This document shows positions 34,501-45,756 of a stretch of 64,000 nt of DNA, piece by piece. Location: assembly GCA_050084515.1 (NCBI GenBank), contig CM114271.1, forward strand, positions 48,980,001 to 49,044,000, given 5' to 3'. The stretch's first letter is position 1, and every line of letters starts with the position of its first letter. A model generated the notes under the pieces. That model was given only the letters and a program-made list of their open reading frames with translations, made no database searches and was not told the DNA's origin. The DNA is from Blasia pusilla. Taxonomy: Eukaryota; Marchantiophyta; Marchantiopsida; Blasiales. The position numbers and the translations under genes are program-made.

Positions 34501-36656
34501 CAAGTTACTTTCTCATTAACTCCACACACTACAGTTTCTTGTCACTCTGCTACAGGGACAGAATGGTGGTAGGCCCTGAAAACGTACCGGGTAAAAAAGA
34601 GTGTAGATGGAACGCTTTACATCATATACACCAGGGAATGTTGGCCCAAAGAGTGCATACACAGCTACAAAAGTGGCAGCAATGCTTGGACCCCTGCCAG
34701 TTTCCCGAATGTATTGAGTTTGAGTGAACAGATCACATGCATATTCTAGTGTTCTAGACTACAAAGCTTCTGCAAACAGGCTTCAAATCATATTTACAAT
34801 CATTGTTATAAAGTAAAACTGCATAAAGGGACAGCTGACAGAACTAGGTTGCTGTGACCAAACCTCACCCAATAGATGATGTGGCATAACGCAGCTGCAA
34901 ACGCTGCACATCAAAAACTTCTATTATGCGCAATCTCTGCAGAGACCCCCAAAAAATCCTCTGATCAGACCTCTTTCTGCAAAATCCTGAACCTAAGCCT
35001 AGATCCTCATCTGTAAAGGCCTCCATTCTATGCATTTCCAAGGGGTACCAATTGCTTATAGAAAAGTATAACAATTTGCTAATGTTAGCACAGGCAAATA
35101 ACAATAATAAGAATAATTTCTTTGAGTTTCCCGATTGCCAAAACGAATTCTGCAGACTTTGCAAGTGATTAATATTACTCAGTGTTAATCACAAAGAGAA
35201 GAGATACCTGAGAGCGTGGTTCAAACCGTAGATGAAACCCATGTTCAGGAAAGCTTATTACAAGATCATAACGCAAGGGTTCCTGCAGGATTCATTTAAT
35301 GAGTTCACGAGGCTTATGATGGCTGTAGCACCATACTTTTCATGAATCAAAGTACTGTCTGTTTGATCTCCTGACACAGCCAAATGAACCTGCAGCTGAC
35401 CCCAATATCCATAAGCTACTGGACTTCATTTACTTTGGGATATGGTCCCAAGAATCAGCAACAGAGTGCTTTAAGTTTCATGCTCCAGCAAGGGCATCTC
35501 AAGTTTTCCAAAACCTGTATGTGAACAAGTTTACAGAAGTTGTCCTTGAACCTGTGTTGGCAGAGTTGAAAAACTCACCTCGTCATTGTATTTGATCTGC
35601 ACTACTTCAAAGACAGACCGGTGTTGCTCCACGTGGGCTAGTGCCTCGCACACAGGCATCCCTGTTATCATTCGTTACATCGCAATTAGCTAACAAGTCT
35701 AGTTTTAGGCTTGCATGTAAGCCGCACCATCAGGGTTCTTGGTAAAATCTAGATTAAGTACCTACAAGGCTCATACCAAGTAGTTATTTCAAGTTTTATA
35801 ATTCAACGTTCATGCCCACCTTCAGGATTCTCCGAAAGACTCAGACTGGATCGTCTCAGAAGTACTTTAAAAGAGCCATTTAGGGTTTCCCAGAAGGCGA
35901 AGTTCCAATGATTTTTAACAGCCAGTTAAATTAGTTTCAGCCTCACAGAAGGCTTGTCAGGTAAACGATCAGAAAACGACGTCTCGATTTTCCTGTCACT
36001 CTACCCCGTCCAGCAAACTTGTGACTGACTTTACTACCTCACCGACAACTATCATATGACGATACCCATACCAATCCAATGGGAGAAAGTCGATTCAGTA
36101 CAACTTCTTGCTGTCCTTCGTTGAATTAAAGCGCACGTCATCCAACACAGACATAAATCTCTCTTACAATAAGGCGTCACCCATCCAAATCCACCTTTGC
36201 AGTAGCCAGGCATCAAAATTAGTGAAAGGAAATTCTGAGTTTCAATTTCGTCTCCTCTCCTCATCTGTCTTAGACAAAGGAACGCGAAAATTTGCAGGAA
36301 CTCGGCCACATCAAACATCAAACTTCAAGTGCCCTGCCACTCAATCTTAACGCGTTACTACTAGAGCCTCAAATGGATCCATACAGAAGGCGAATGCCAC
36401 ATCTTCCAGACATCGACCGCAATCTGATAACTAGGGATCTGTACAATCCCCATAAAATCCATACTCCCGGACGAATCGTCCCAACTCAAAAAGAAATCAT
36501 CCCACCCCGGCAGAGATTGACGCCAGAAATTCCCCGCACGAAAAAACCATCATCCAAATTTCCCAATTCTATCCCAAACCACGAGAGCGTTAGCTCACCC
36601 AGTGTGAAGGAGCCCAAACCAGAGCCCGGTCGTAGATCCAGCGTCAGGCCCGACAT
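31561..36656 (-). CDS. PHAF1: PHAF1 / UPF0183 family protein, 14 exons
   Basis: Conserved eukaryotic protein; animal PHAF1 is tied to the phagophore (autophagy). Its plant role is poorly known to me. Coding exons (minus): 36656-36599, 35661-35579, 35282-35208, 34936-34869, 34693-34588, 34374-34314, 34185-34019, 33595-33536, 33418-33371, 33091-32978, 32692-32594, 32530-32378, 31874-31770, 31617-31561. They sum to 417 residues, near the plant family length. Conserved blocks in order: LDLRPGSGLGSFTLG, VISFPEHGFHLRFEP, YALFGPTFPGVYD, SYMEEVHAKV, LPFGASPQDVW, MVIHSASDPRPRTALCGDYF, KKFVLHTNFPGH, AIQTQGSVSNPFGPTF, NGHIATVTLF. Thirteen introns. The exon 11 donor is odd: the good GTAAGA one nt downstream shifts the frame into a stop, whereas GTTGGT keeps it. 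So it is either an unusual splice site or a slightly damaged gene. Confidence 0.85.
31937..32403. repeat. 228-bp tandem duplication in PHAF1-like gene
   Basis: 31937-32164 and 32176-32403 are near-identical (offset 239). They lie in intron 12 and reach into exon 12, so the exon 12 end and its donor are copied. The 11-nt spacer is the start of an inverted copy of the exon end: 32138-32154 and 32161-32177 form a perfect 17-bp foldback with 6-nt loop ttagta. Confidence 0.9.
33791..33829. repeat. Short inverted repeat, intron 7 of PHAF1-like gene
   Basis: tacgtctaaaagatttcc pairs with 33811-33829 with one extra A, centred on ccatgg. It directly precedes a much longer hairpin. Confidence 0.85.
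33831..33964. repeat. 61-bp near-perfect hairpin, 12-nt loop, intron 7
   Basis: Arm 33831-33891 is the reverse complement of 33904-33964 at 60 of 61 positions (a G/A change near 33842 the only difference). The loop is ctataatttgtt. Such long nearly perfect hairpins arise by inverted duplication, and when transcribed can give small RNAs. The arms carry no protein motif I recognise. Confidence 0.95.
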
Positions 36657-36779
36657 GTTCCCTAGTCCCACACAGCAAATCTCTTGTCCTCCTGTAATCT
36701 CTGCCGCCCCACCGTCCCCTCTGCCTCCTCTTGTGTCCCTCACCCTCTCCTCCCGACGCCAGCCCAATTATTTCTCCCT

Positions 36780-36842
36780 CCGTTCCCCGTCCTCTCCTTC
36801 CTTCCTTCCTTCCTTCTCTCTCTCCTCCTCCTCTTCGTCGTC
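36780..36842. repeat. CT/GA-rich simple repeat upstream of PHAF1-like start
   Basis: A run of ccttcctt, tctc and tcc/tcg units on the plus strand, purine-rich on the gene strand, 125-190 bp upstream of the start codon. Typical of plant 5' untranslated leaders. Confidence 0.6.
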
Positions 36843-36879
36843 GCTATTCACACGATGAAACGCTAAACCGGAAGCGTGG

Positions 36880-37695
36880 CGAGCCGGAATAGGCGTGAGA
36901 ACGAAAAGAGTCACCGTATGAACAGGAAACTCTCGCGCTGGCGAAGCACGAACGAACGAGCATACATTGGAACTGGCTGCAAAGATCAAACCCCACCTCC
37001 ATACGCCTGTCTGAAAGGCACCCTCTTCCACAAACCAACCGAACTCGCTGGGCGATAAACCCAGAATTGAACAATCCAACCGAACACGTCTTCCGAGCAA
37101 TGTCCGGGGAGATCCGGGGTTACGAGTAATCCCCGGGAAAAACTAAAATTCCCGTCTCGTGGAAACTGATGCCGGTGCAGATCAGGTGGTTTCCGTTAAC
37201 GCCGGCGTCTCTCACATGCCGGGATTGTGCCGATCGCCGGCAAGGATTGGATGGAAAGTAGTCGCGTACGGGGGAATACGGGGGTTAACGGCCGTTTAGA
37301 CGTAACCAGGAACCGGAAATCAACTGGGAAGGATTCCACTTGCCGGTCCTGCTAGGTGATTGGTTAGGGTATGGACGATGGCATGGGGGGCAAAGAGTCG
37401 TAGATCTGCAATAGGGCTTACCCTAAGCCATACGATGGAAGACCGGACGGGTAGGGTTTAGAGAGGGCGGCTGGGTTCAAGTGGAGAGAGGACGAGAAGG
37501 GTATGTGGGTGGAGACCTCACCATAGAGGGCTATCCCTCTCATTCTCGGATCTATGAGGGCCTTATTGCATGGGCTAGCGTCACTCATTGACGCTGGCCG
37601 GTGAGCGACGCCGTTAGACCGGATCTGCTTCATCCTACGGTCCCAAATGTGTTTCTTCTAATCCGAATCGCAAGTATTTGACGGGATCGCAACGT
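36880..37695. other. Spacer, no gene supported
   Basis: Telo-box-like agggtttag occurs near 37455. No coding stretch is recognised. Gypsy element D begins at about 37696. Confidence 0.4.
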
Positions 37696-38439
37696 TTCAG
37701 TGTGACTATTTTCAGAGGTATGGTCATTCACGCGCGAGGTGTTTTAGTTTACACCCCGAATTACGTCCGGACTGAGGGCCAGAGAGGGCACCAGAGCGAG
37801 TAGCCGGTCTAGGTGGGCCTAGAGATCGTGCACCAAGTGGTCCTGTTGGGGGACGAGGAGATGGAGTTGCCCGACAGGGTGGTGGAGCTGCCCATGGAGG
37901 GGGTAGAGTCCCACCACCTAGACACATCGAGGGAGATGCCAGGCGTGAGGCTAGGATGGCTGCTTAGATACAACAACTACAAGAGTAGATTGCCGCTATG
38001 GCATTGAGGTTACCCGATGGCGGATCCGTGGCATTCACATGATATGGAGCAGCCACAGATATGGAGGATCCTGGTTGGATGTGCAGGGTTGCCCAGATGG
38101 AGGCCGCCGCAATTGTGACGCATGGAGCAGCCATAGAGTTGGATCCACAGCGAGGGGAAGCGAGGAAACATATCAAGCTTCCTTAGTCTTTCACATTGTC
38201 CTAGGCGATGAGGACCCCATTGATGGGTCCTGATTAGAGTTCCCGGAGAGTTGGTGATGTTATTGGTGTGTAGGCACGGAGGGTAATGAGAGAAACGAGT
38301 GCGATGACTCCTATTGCTGATGCTCAAGAGGAGCATGTGTCGAGTACGATATCGGGGGCGGCCACGATGGTGTACCGTGCTTCGCTATTTTCTGTTTTCG
38401 ATATTATGACATTGGGAGGTACGCCCGGCGAGGTGTTCC

Positions 38440-39311
38440 GGCTGGCCGCTACATTATGTGGGCGTGGAGTTGGAGTTCCTGCATCACATTCAGAGGTGAT
38501 TGTAGAGGAGGTGATGGACCTACCCTTGGAGCGGATGCTCAGGCCGTCCGCGTCAAATTCATGGCAGGCTACGACTGCTAGGATGGCGGAGATGTCCGCT
38601 AGACCCACGATAGAGCGTGCCATGGCTTCTCCTGGTGTTGTGTTGTTGGATAACCAGGGAGAGGTCTTCCAGTTGGTAAGTCCAAGAGGTAGAGCTTTTA
38701 GTCCGCAGCGCGTCTTGTTGGATTCAGGAGCGCAACCCCTGATGTTGGGGTAAGCGTCATTCAGAGGATTGGTCTTGACAAGAGCCGATGTGGAGCGTTG
38801 TCCATTCCGGATACAGACATCCTTGGGTGGAGCAAGTACCACATAGTATATCACCCGACACGAGGTCTTGGTGAGGATTCGCCTGAGATATCCTACAGAT
38901 GAGTCCGTGGTGCGAGCCAAGGCGATAGTGATTGATGTAGCGTCCTACAACGTCTTCGTTGGTGGAGCAGTGTTTTCCCTGGATTATTGGGAGGAGTCAA
39001 CGTCCTATAGACAAAGATGGCAGTTAGGTGATGGGCGCCTTATCTCATCATCTATTCGATTCACAAGTGCAATGATCGAGCGACGGCCAAGAGAGATGGT
39101 GACCTTTGCAGCATTTAGCAATGCCATCACTTGGCCTAGTGATTTGATTGAGGGACATGTCCATGTAGAGGATACTCCCATACTTGAAATTTCTATGGAG
39201 AGGAGTGTCATGGTACCTGCATCAGTCCGTGGAGAAGAGGTGCCGCTTTGGGGCTCGATTGAGGAGCTTCGACGCTTAGCCATTGAGCATGTGCAGACCG
39301 CGTGGAGCTAG
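38440..39311 (+). pseudogene. Aspartic protease, element D
   Basis: LLDSGAQPLMLG with Asp-Ser-Gly intact (near 38718), then TAA. After a shift, SYNVFVGGAVFS and LDYWEESTSYRQRW are shared with the inverted copy at 45757-46345. It ends at a TAG in HVQTAWS, just before the methyltransferase deletion. Confidence 0.75.
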
Positions 39312-39420
39312 ACGTTTACACGAGAGTGTGACGAGTCAAAGGAACCCCAAGTAGTCATGTCTTGGGTCACGTGATGGACCTGAACCGCTTGACATGGATT
39401 TTCAGCTTAGGAGTAGCTGA
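39312..39420 (+). pseudogene. Deleted methyltransferase scar, element D
   Basis: After the pre-methyltransferase linker only the very end of the domain remains: shuffled bases, then SWVT-/HVLGHVMDLNRLTWIFSLG-type sequence. Roughly 900 bp with motifs I to VIII are missing relative to copies B, C and E. Confidence 0.75.
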
Positions 39421-39703
39421 GCAGCGTCATTTGAGGATGTGACAAATCACAACAGTTGCGTTGGTGAGCCCTATGCCTACCGAGACGGTTGAGGCAGTGG
39501 CTGGGGGCAAGACCTGAGGAGATTGACACTCCAAAGGTGATCGGGAGAGACTCCCTTGGACTTCTTGGGATGTTTTGCAGGTACGCCAAGGGATGATAGC
39601 CACACCATCGAGCGTGGTTCTGGGTACTACACATGGAGATCCAATTTTGCAATTGGCTGTAGGGGAGCAGACAAGTTTTGTTGTCCGAGACGGGGTTGCA
39701 CCA

Positions 39704-39712
39704 TAGCAACCA
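39704..39712 (+). promoter_or_regulatory. UAG-CAA-CCA possible readthrough site, element D
   Basis: In frame gtt gca cca TAG caa cca ccg, leading openly to TMETWEPNMGPKL of RT. Same position and context as in B, C and E. Confidence 0.45.
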
Positions 39713-39748
39713 CCGACACCCGCACTAGAGAGTCCTACTGTAGTCACA

Positions 39749-40473
39749 ATGGAGACTTGGGAGCCAAATATGGGCCCTAAGTTGACAAGAGGAGAGCGGC
39801 GTCAGATACACCAGTTCCTTAGGAGTTATAGGAGCTATTTTGCATTTAGTATGCATGATTTGTGTACGTTGAAGGGTCCAAGGATCCGCATTGAGTTTTC
39901 GAGTGACATATCGATGCCCGTCAAGAAGGATGTGATTGATGGATAGGCGGATGTGTGGAGATTACCGACGTATCAATTAGCAGACGAAGTCTGATGGGTA
40001 TGCCATGCCTATTCCTAAGGAGATCTTTGATGCTATTGGGAATGCAAAGGTCTTCAGTTCGTTAGATCTTCGAGCTGGATATAATCAACTGCCTATCAGA
40101 TTGGAGGACATGCAGAAGACAACATTTTGGGGCATCGATCCTTACAAGAAGGATTGCTTATACGAATGGCGGTTGTTACCATTTGGGTTAAAGAACGCCC
40201 GGGCTGAGTTTCAGAGGGTCATGATAGGATCTTGGCAAGTCTAGAGTTTGCTAGATGTTATATTGATGACATTGTAGTCTTTAGCGTCATGGTTGAGGAG
40301 CATGGGCGACATCTAGAGGAGGTATTTTGACGATTGCAGTTACATGGGCTGAAGCTACATCCAGGCAAGTGCAAGTTCTTCTACAACCAGATTGAGTACT
40401 TGGGTCATACGATATACCGAGGTGACCTTGGTGTGCAGTAGATAAAGGTAGAGGCTATTTCACACATTCCACG
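39749..40473 (+). pseudogene. Reverse transcriptase, element D
   Basis: ETWEPNMGPKL, then a small deletion, then AMPIPKEIFDAIGNAKVFSSLDLRAGYNQLPI and LLPFGLKNARAEFQRVM. After a frameshift the YIDD motif survives (near 40253-40280). TGA replaces CGA in the FRRLQLH segment. The domain is cut by element E at 40473. Confidence 0.8.
40470..40473 (+). repeat. Target-site duplication, left, element E
   Basis: cacg directly precedes the TG of the E LTR. The right copy is catg at 46869-46872, one C-to-T change away. Confidence 0.65.
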
Positions 40474-41102
40474 TGTCGTGCGCATACACATCGCTACACA
40501 ACATACATCGCTGTAACCGAACACACACACAAACATGCACGATCCCATGCTAACTCATGGCATCCAAACACAGAGACGAGAATTACCAAAATATCTCCAA
40601 TATAGTAAGATCCAATCTCTCTCTATACCATCTCACACCATAGCTCTCAAAGGTGTGCACTCTCTTTCATGTCAAACCAAACCCACTCTCCTAATGAGAG
40701 GCTTGGCTTACATTCACAAGGCAAGGGACTGTAGCTCCGCCATCTCATGCCAAGAGGTTCAACAAAGAAAGAATGAGCTCTCAAGCTCTCTCTCCTTTAG
40801 GTATACCCCTCCCCTCTCCCAAGCTCTCTCCATGGTAACCTATTCTCCCAAGTCACCTCCTTGGCTCTTGACCTGATGTAGGAGGTCAAGGGCCACTTAC
40901 CAAAAATACAATGGTGATCACATACTCAAATGGTACTTACCTAAAATAGTAAGTTTCTCAATATGACTCCAAATGAGCCGAACGTGCTCTCTCAGGTTTC
41001 CCGGGGCCTGAACAGGTCATCCTCAACCTACTGAGGCTCTCCTCCACTACTCACGAAGGCGCTCTACTAGATCTCACCGATCTATCCTAAAAGACGTGAC
41101 AG
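40474..41102 (-). repeat. 3' LTR of element E (629 bp)
   Basis: Minus-strand reading starts TGTCACGTCTTTTAG and ends GCGCACGACA. The homologous LTRs are 46361-46868 (E, other end, truncated) and about 49369-50014 (F). Just outside it, at 41105-41237, the last ~130 bp of the LTR are repeated once more. Confidence 0.85.
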
Positions 41103-41104
41103 TT

Positions 41105-41237
41105 GTCGTGCACATACATATCGCTACACAACATATATCACTGTCACCGCACACACACACAAACACGCACGATCCCATGCTAACTCATGGCATCCAAACA
41201 CAGATGCGAGAAGTACCAAAATATCTCCAATCGTCCC
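41105..41237 (-). repeat. Extra copy of LTR end, between PPT and 3' LTR
   Basis: This stretch repeats the last ~130 bp of the LTR (ending in GTGCACGACA on the minus strand) and lies between the polypurine tract (41234-41244) and the LTR proper. Element F has the same arrangement (about 49250-49369). In copy C only this unit remains. Confidence 0.8.
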
Positions 41238-41423
41238 CCTAGCTAGTGGTTAGGTCCCTCTAACTCCAGATAGCCATTTATCCCTATCTACCACGACATA
41301 CATCTCTAGAATGCTAAGAGTAGAAAGGCCGGGTGCTCATGTGGCCCCATCGTTAGTCGCCTTCATGTCATCCATGTCACAGAAATAGTCGGAATCGAAA
41401 CTTGCCTAGTATCTCCTCTATGT

Positions 41424-41557
41424 ACATCAGGGACACATCCATCGTCCTCGAGGAACCTTAGTGAGAGGTGGCGTCAGACATGCCATATGCCAACCTCTTG
41501 AACATCCATCATAGACTAACATCGTGGCGCACCACAAGCAGAACCACACAACATACA
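41424..41557 (-). pseudogene. PHD finger at integrase C terminus, element E
   Basis: CMLC, then (after a 1-nt frameshift) CDGCSRGWHMAC, LTPPL, GRWMCP-stop-C. All eight zinc ligands of a C4HC3 PHD finger are encoded; a TGA sits between the last two Cys. Confidence 0.8.
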
Positions 41558-42660
41558 ACGCAAGCGTGCAGGAACTACTGGTGAGCTCGGATCTACTGTA
41601 CAATCAATGTTAGGAAGGTGACATGGCACACAATTACGCATATGGTCCTTCCATACCATACCATCGCGTCCCTCTAGCAAGAGAACATCGGATGGCCAAA
41701 CGTCACGCACTCTGAGGATAGTGCGCACTTCAGTCACATCCAACATCTTCGGTGCCGTCTGCTACAAGTAGGCATAATGTCCTTGATGAAACCTCCGGAT
41801 AGTTGGTCGATAACCACCACCCCGAATAGTTGCATACCTCAACGTATCCCAATGTTGCGCAATCGCCAAGTTCTCAAATGCCATGGGCATCACTCTCTGA
41901 AACAACTCCGCCCTCTGAGAACATGCTCGCATCCATACATCTCGATTATCAAGGTCCAACACCTCATCAGCATCCCGACGAATGGCCGTAGATAAATCTG
42001 GCTCTCGGCCATAAAGTAACAAGTACGGTGAAAAAGACGCTAAGGATGCTTGCCTGCTGAATCTGTATCCCATCGCCAACCATGGCAACTGGAGGTCCCA
42101 ATCTCCTATGTGACCTCTCTACAAGCCATACTTGCGTAAACCCCTCTTCATCGTATGCACAAATCTCTCCGCTAATCCATCTGCCTCGGGATGATCTCGC
42201 AAAGTCGTGCGGTGGTCGATCAACGCTTGATCACACAAGGCCTAGAACTCACTGCGAAACTCGATACCCTACTCTGTCAACACCTCAGCCGGTGCACCAT
42301 AATGACTCAGCACTCTATCAAGGAAGGCATAAGCTACTCCCTCACTCGCTTTGTCAGGAAATGCAACCAACTCGATCCACTTCAAGACTTGCTCGACCAT
42401 CACCAACACATAACAATGTGACGCTCCGTCAAAGGCAAAGGTCGGGCAGTCGTGGAGTCAGAGCATTGAATGATGCTTGGACCCGATCACACACCATGCA
42501 TCTGGCAACAAACTGCTGAACGTCAGTCTGCATGCCTCGCCAGCAATACTGAATCTAGAGCAAGTTGTACGTCCGCTTCACCCCAAAGTGATCTAACTCC
42601 TCGTGGGCATGCTACACAACTCATGCTCTCTGTAAAGGATGCGGCACTATGCGTACTCTA
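41558..42660 (-). pseudogene. Integrase, element E
   Basis: Zinc domain near 42640-42500. The catalytic core is eroded. The stretch PWLAMGYRFSRQASLASFSPYLLLYGREPDL (42088-41990; a family-typical block) is well kept, then the GPY/F-like tail ILRVRDVWPSDVLLLEG-RDGMVWKDHMRNC (41730-41640). TAG, TGA and frameshifts interrupt it. Confidence 0.75.
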
Positions 42661-43427
42661 CCATCCTCCCAAACCCTGAAAATATGTGTTCCCTCCCAAC
42701 GGAATCGTCTTGCCCGCTGTAGGATCCGATCCCGCTCTCTGGCACCCACGGTGCTCGCAACGCTACCAGTACGAAGGTACTCCAAGACTACTCCATCATC
42801 ATGAATATCTCGGCCACCTATGGTCTCCTCACTGGCCTCGGGATCCAAGGACTCTCCAGTAGACCTCGCCATCGAAGTCTCCACACTCTGGCTTTCCATA
42901 GCCAACATGCCTAAATAGGCTGACGCGTGCCATCCTGGCACTGACTCCTCATCACTCTCTCCATGCCATCGAGCTCTAGTCGCATCTCGCTGACTCGGGC
43001 ATGGGTTACAACTCAACCCATCTGCATCCTGGTTGAGCGTCCCAAGTCTATGTACCACCTCAAAATCATACTCCTGCAACAATGGAGCCCATCTCGCAAG
43101 CTTCCCTGTAAGCTTGTTGGACTCCATCAACCATTGAAGTGGTTGATGATCAGTGATGATTGTAAAGGGGTTACTGAATAAGTAACACCTGAAATGTGTG
43201 ACAGCCCACAGTGCAGCCAATCACTCACCCTCATACGAGCTATACTTCGCCTCTACACCATTGTTCGAGTGGCTAGCGTAAGCCACCACGAACTCTCTAC
43301 ACTCATCATCATGCTGGGTGAGCACCGCTCCAAGGCCCAACATGCTCCAATCTGTGTGCAACTGGAAAGGACGTCCCCTGATCGATCTCCTCAAGATGGG
43401 CGCAGACGTCAACTTGTCCTTGAGCAA
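42661..43427 (-). pseudogene. RNase H and spacer, element E
   Basis: HTDWSMLGLGAVLTQHDD, YSSYEGE, ITDHQPLQWLMESNKL and LNQDADGLSCNP; catalytic acidic residues are present. One TGA follows GEC. The WHASAYL spacer leads on to the integrase. Confidence 0.8.
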
Positions 43428-43450
43428 TTGAAATGCTCAAGGACAAGTTG
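43410..43450. repeat. 17-bp foldback replacing ancestral RT/RNase H junction
   Basis: 43410-43426 and 43434-43450 are perfect reverse complements, loop attgaaa. Copies B, C and F have GDDQERA-type coding here, so in E that segment was replaced by an inverted copy of the next 17 bp. Confidence 0.9.
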
Positions 43451-44434
43451 TGATCCACTTATGATCCACCTTGGTCAGCAAGGTCAGCGGCTTCACAATC
43501 GAATTGAATCCCTTGACGTACCGCCGATAGAAGTTCGCCAATCCCATGAATGCGCAAACACGACTCACATCTATGGGGCGTGGAATGCATGAGATAGCCT
43601 CTACCTTTGTCTGCTGAACACCAAGGCCCCCTGGGTATATCGTATGACCCAAGTACTCAATCTGGTCGTAGAAGAACTTGCACTTGCGTGGATGTAGCTT
43701 CGGCCCATGTAATTGCAATCGTCGAAATACTTCTTCTAGATGTCGCTCATGCTCCTCAACCGTGGCGCTAAAGACTACGATGTCATTAATATAACACTTA
43801 TCAAAATCCAGACCAACCAAGATCCTATCCATGACACTCTGAAAATCAGCCGGGGCATTCTTTAACCCAAATGGTAACAACCGCCACTGATACAAATAAT
43901 CCTTCCCGTGAGGATAGATGCCCCAAAATGCCATCTTCTGCCTGTCCTCCAATCTGATAGGCAACTGATGGTATCCGGCTTGCAAATCCATGAATTGAAG
44001 ACCTTTGCGTGACCAATCGCATCAAAGATCTCCTCAAGGGTGGGCATGGCATACCTATCGGACTTCGTCTGCCGATTGATAGGTCGGTAATCCCCACACA
44101 TCCGTCTATCCGTCTAGTTGCCATGCACATCCTTCTTGGTAGGCATGACAGTGGCAGATGCATACTCCCCATGCGACATCTCCACTAGTCTTGCTCCAAC
44201 CAAGTCCTGGCTCCTACTGTGAATCAGAGCCCTCTCCATATCACTGTACCTGTAGGGTCGTCGGAAGATCGGCGTATCACTCGACAACTCAATGCGGATC
44301 CCCGGTCCCTTCAGCGTACCCAAATACTCCATGCTAAACACAAAGCAACTCCTATAATTCCTGAGGAATTGATGTATTCGGCGCCGCTCTCCTCTTGTCA
44401 ACTTAGGGCCCATATCTCGCTCCCAAGTCTCCAT
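43451..44434 (-). pseudogene. Reverse transcriptase, element E
   Basis: METWERDMGPKL, RGERRRIHQFLRNYRSCF, LSSDTPIFRRPYRYSDMERALI, NRQTKSDRYAMPTLEEIFDAIG, AGYHQLPI, LLPFGLKNAPADFQSVMDRIL, and CYINDIVVF in place of YIDD (Asp to Asn). The connection RVCAFMGLANFYRRYVKGF follows. A frameshift lies near 44000. Confidence 0.85.
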
Positions 44435-44470
44435 CGTGACTATGGTAGGACTCTCCGGTGGGGATATCGA

Positions 44471-44479
44471 TGGTTGCTA
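44471..44479 (-). promoter_or_regulatory. UAG-CAA-CCA possible readthrough site, element E
   Basis: On the minus strand gtt gca cca TAG caa cca tcg, TAG at 44479-44477, in frame with TMETWERDMGPKL of RT. Fourth instance of the same site. Confidence 0.45.
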
Positions 44480-44589
44480 TGGTGCAACCCTGTCTCGAAC
44501 AACAACACTCGGCCGCTCTCCTACAGCAAAATGCAAACTCTGATCTTCTCCTTGTGTAGTGCTCGGAACCACGCACGATGCTGTGGCTA

Positions 44590-45752
44590 TCATCTCCTGA
44601 CGTACTTGCAAAAAATCCTAAGAAGTCCAAGGGTGTCTCTCTTGATCTCCCCTGGTGTGTAGATCTCCTCGGGTCTCGCCCCCAGCCATTGCCTCCATTG
44701 TCTTGGTAGGCATGGGGCTCACCAACGCAACCGCTGTGATCTGTTGCGATCTCATCCGATGCTGCTCAGCCACTCCCAAGCTGAAGATCCATCTCAAACA
44801 GTTCAGGTCCATTGCCTCACCTAAGACATGGCGTCGTGAGGCCTCTAATACAGACGGTACTGCCGTCACTCCTATGGGAAATCCCATCGTCCGCTCTCTC
44901 TGGTCGGCGTTGGGCTCCACCAACCTCTGAAACTAGTCATCCCAAACCAAGCAAGGACCGGCCTCCTTGTATGCATAGGAAGCGGGAAAACTCACAAACG
45001 TGGGAAAGGTTGCCCGCGGCCTGCCTACCCTTTTGACCACAGTCAACGGTGGTTGATCATCGTGCCACATTGCATGTGAGCGATGATTTGGATCCAGAAT
45101 GGAATCCACTAACAAATGGGATGGGCACTCCACTCTCGCATGCGCCCTCCGTAACACCATATGGGGCACCAAGTTGGTCCACCATAGACGCGGGCGATGG
45201 GTTCTAGAACCTACACTCGCCGCATCCAAGAACACTGCTGGGCCAATCCAGGCACGCACCTGATGAGCACTCGTCACCACCCGTGATCTGGAGTCTCCTA
45301 AGATTGGCACATTCTCCAGAATGTAGGCTAGAGAACGAGAATGGTGCTGCTGCAATTGCCGTAAGATCCTCAACATCTCCCAAAACAACGTGGATCGAGT
45401 GTCAAACAACCCGCTGCCTCGTTTAGCACTCGGTTGGCCTTGATATGGCCAACCGGCAATGACCAAATCAATGGTGCCTAACCGCTCTAAGTCGTGCGCC
45501 CCCAACAACAAAATATCCCTCGGTAGGGAACTCTGGTACCCCTGTACTGCGGACGTAGACCATAAGTCGGGAAAACGTAGGCGTAATTGCGCCACATGTC
45601 ATAGTAGATACGCCTCGCAACATCAACACTCTCTACATATAGGTACTGCTGCACTCGCACTCCTGCCTGCGAAACAACAGCTAACCCGGTGCTAACCCTT
45701 CCAAAGAGATCCAACACTCGAATACCCTCCTCCGGGATACACCACACAATGG
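44590..45752 (-). pseudogene. DNMT3-like C5 cytosine methyltransferase, element E
   Basis: Motif I VLDLFGRVSTGLAVVSQAG (near 45723). Motif IV is GWPYQGQ: the catalytic Cys is Tyr, and the site lies in the loop of a 9-bp foldback (45431-45455). YILENVPILGD is motif VI. AASVGSRTHRPRLWWTNLVP is motif VIII. The end is MGFPIGVTAVPSVLEASRRHVLGEAMDLN, showing Glu where B and C have TAG. The longest open run is 220 codons. Dead as an enzyme, but the best guide to the domain's tail. Confidence 0.85.
45431..45455. repeat. 9-bp foldback over catalytic motif of E methyltransferase
   Basis: cggttggcc (45431-45439) and ggccaaccg (45447-45455), loop ttgatat, which encodes the altered Pro-Tyr-Gln on the minus strand. 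Confidence 0.8.
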
Positions 45753-45756
45753 GTCT

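Larger units (their letters stand above)
37696..40473 (+). mobile_element. Ty3/gypsy-MTase element D (5' half of D/F)
   Basis: 5' truncated: it starts inside the second zinc knuckle (CDYFQRYGHSRARC, with one Cys now Phe). Then protease at 38690-39200, most of the methyltransferase deleted, then the linker with TAG-CAA-CCA and RT to 40473. There minus-strand element E is inserted, and D resumes as F at 46873. Joined across E, the RT connection reads through (HIPR|PIDVSRVRAF), which proves D and F were one element. Confidence 0.85.
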
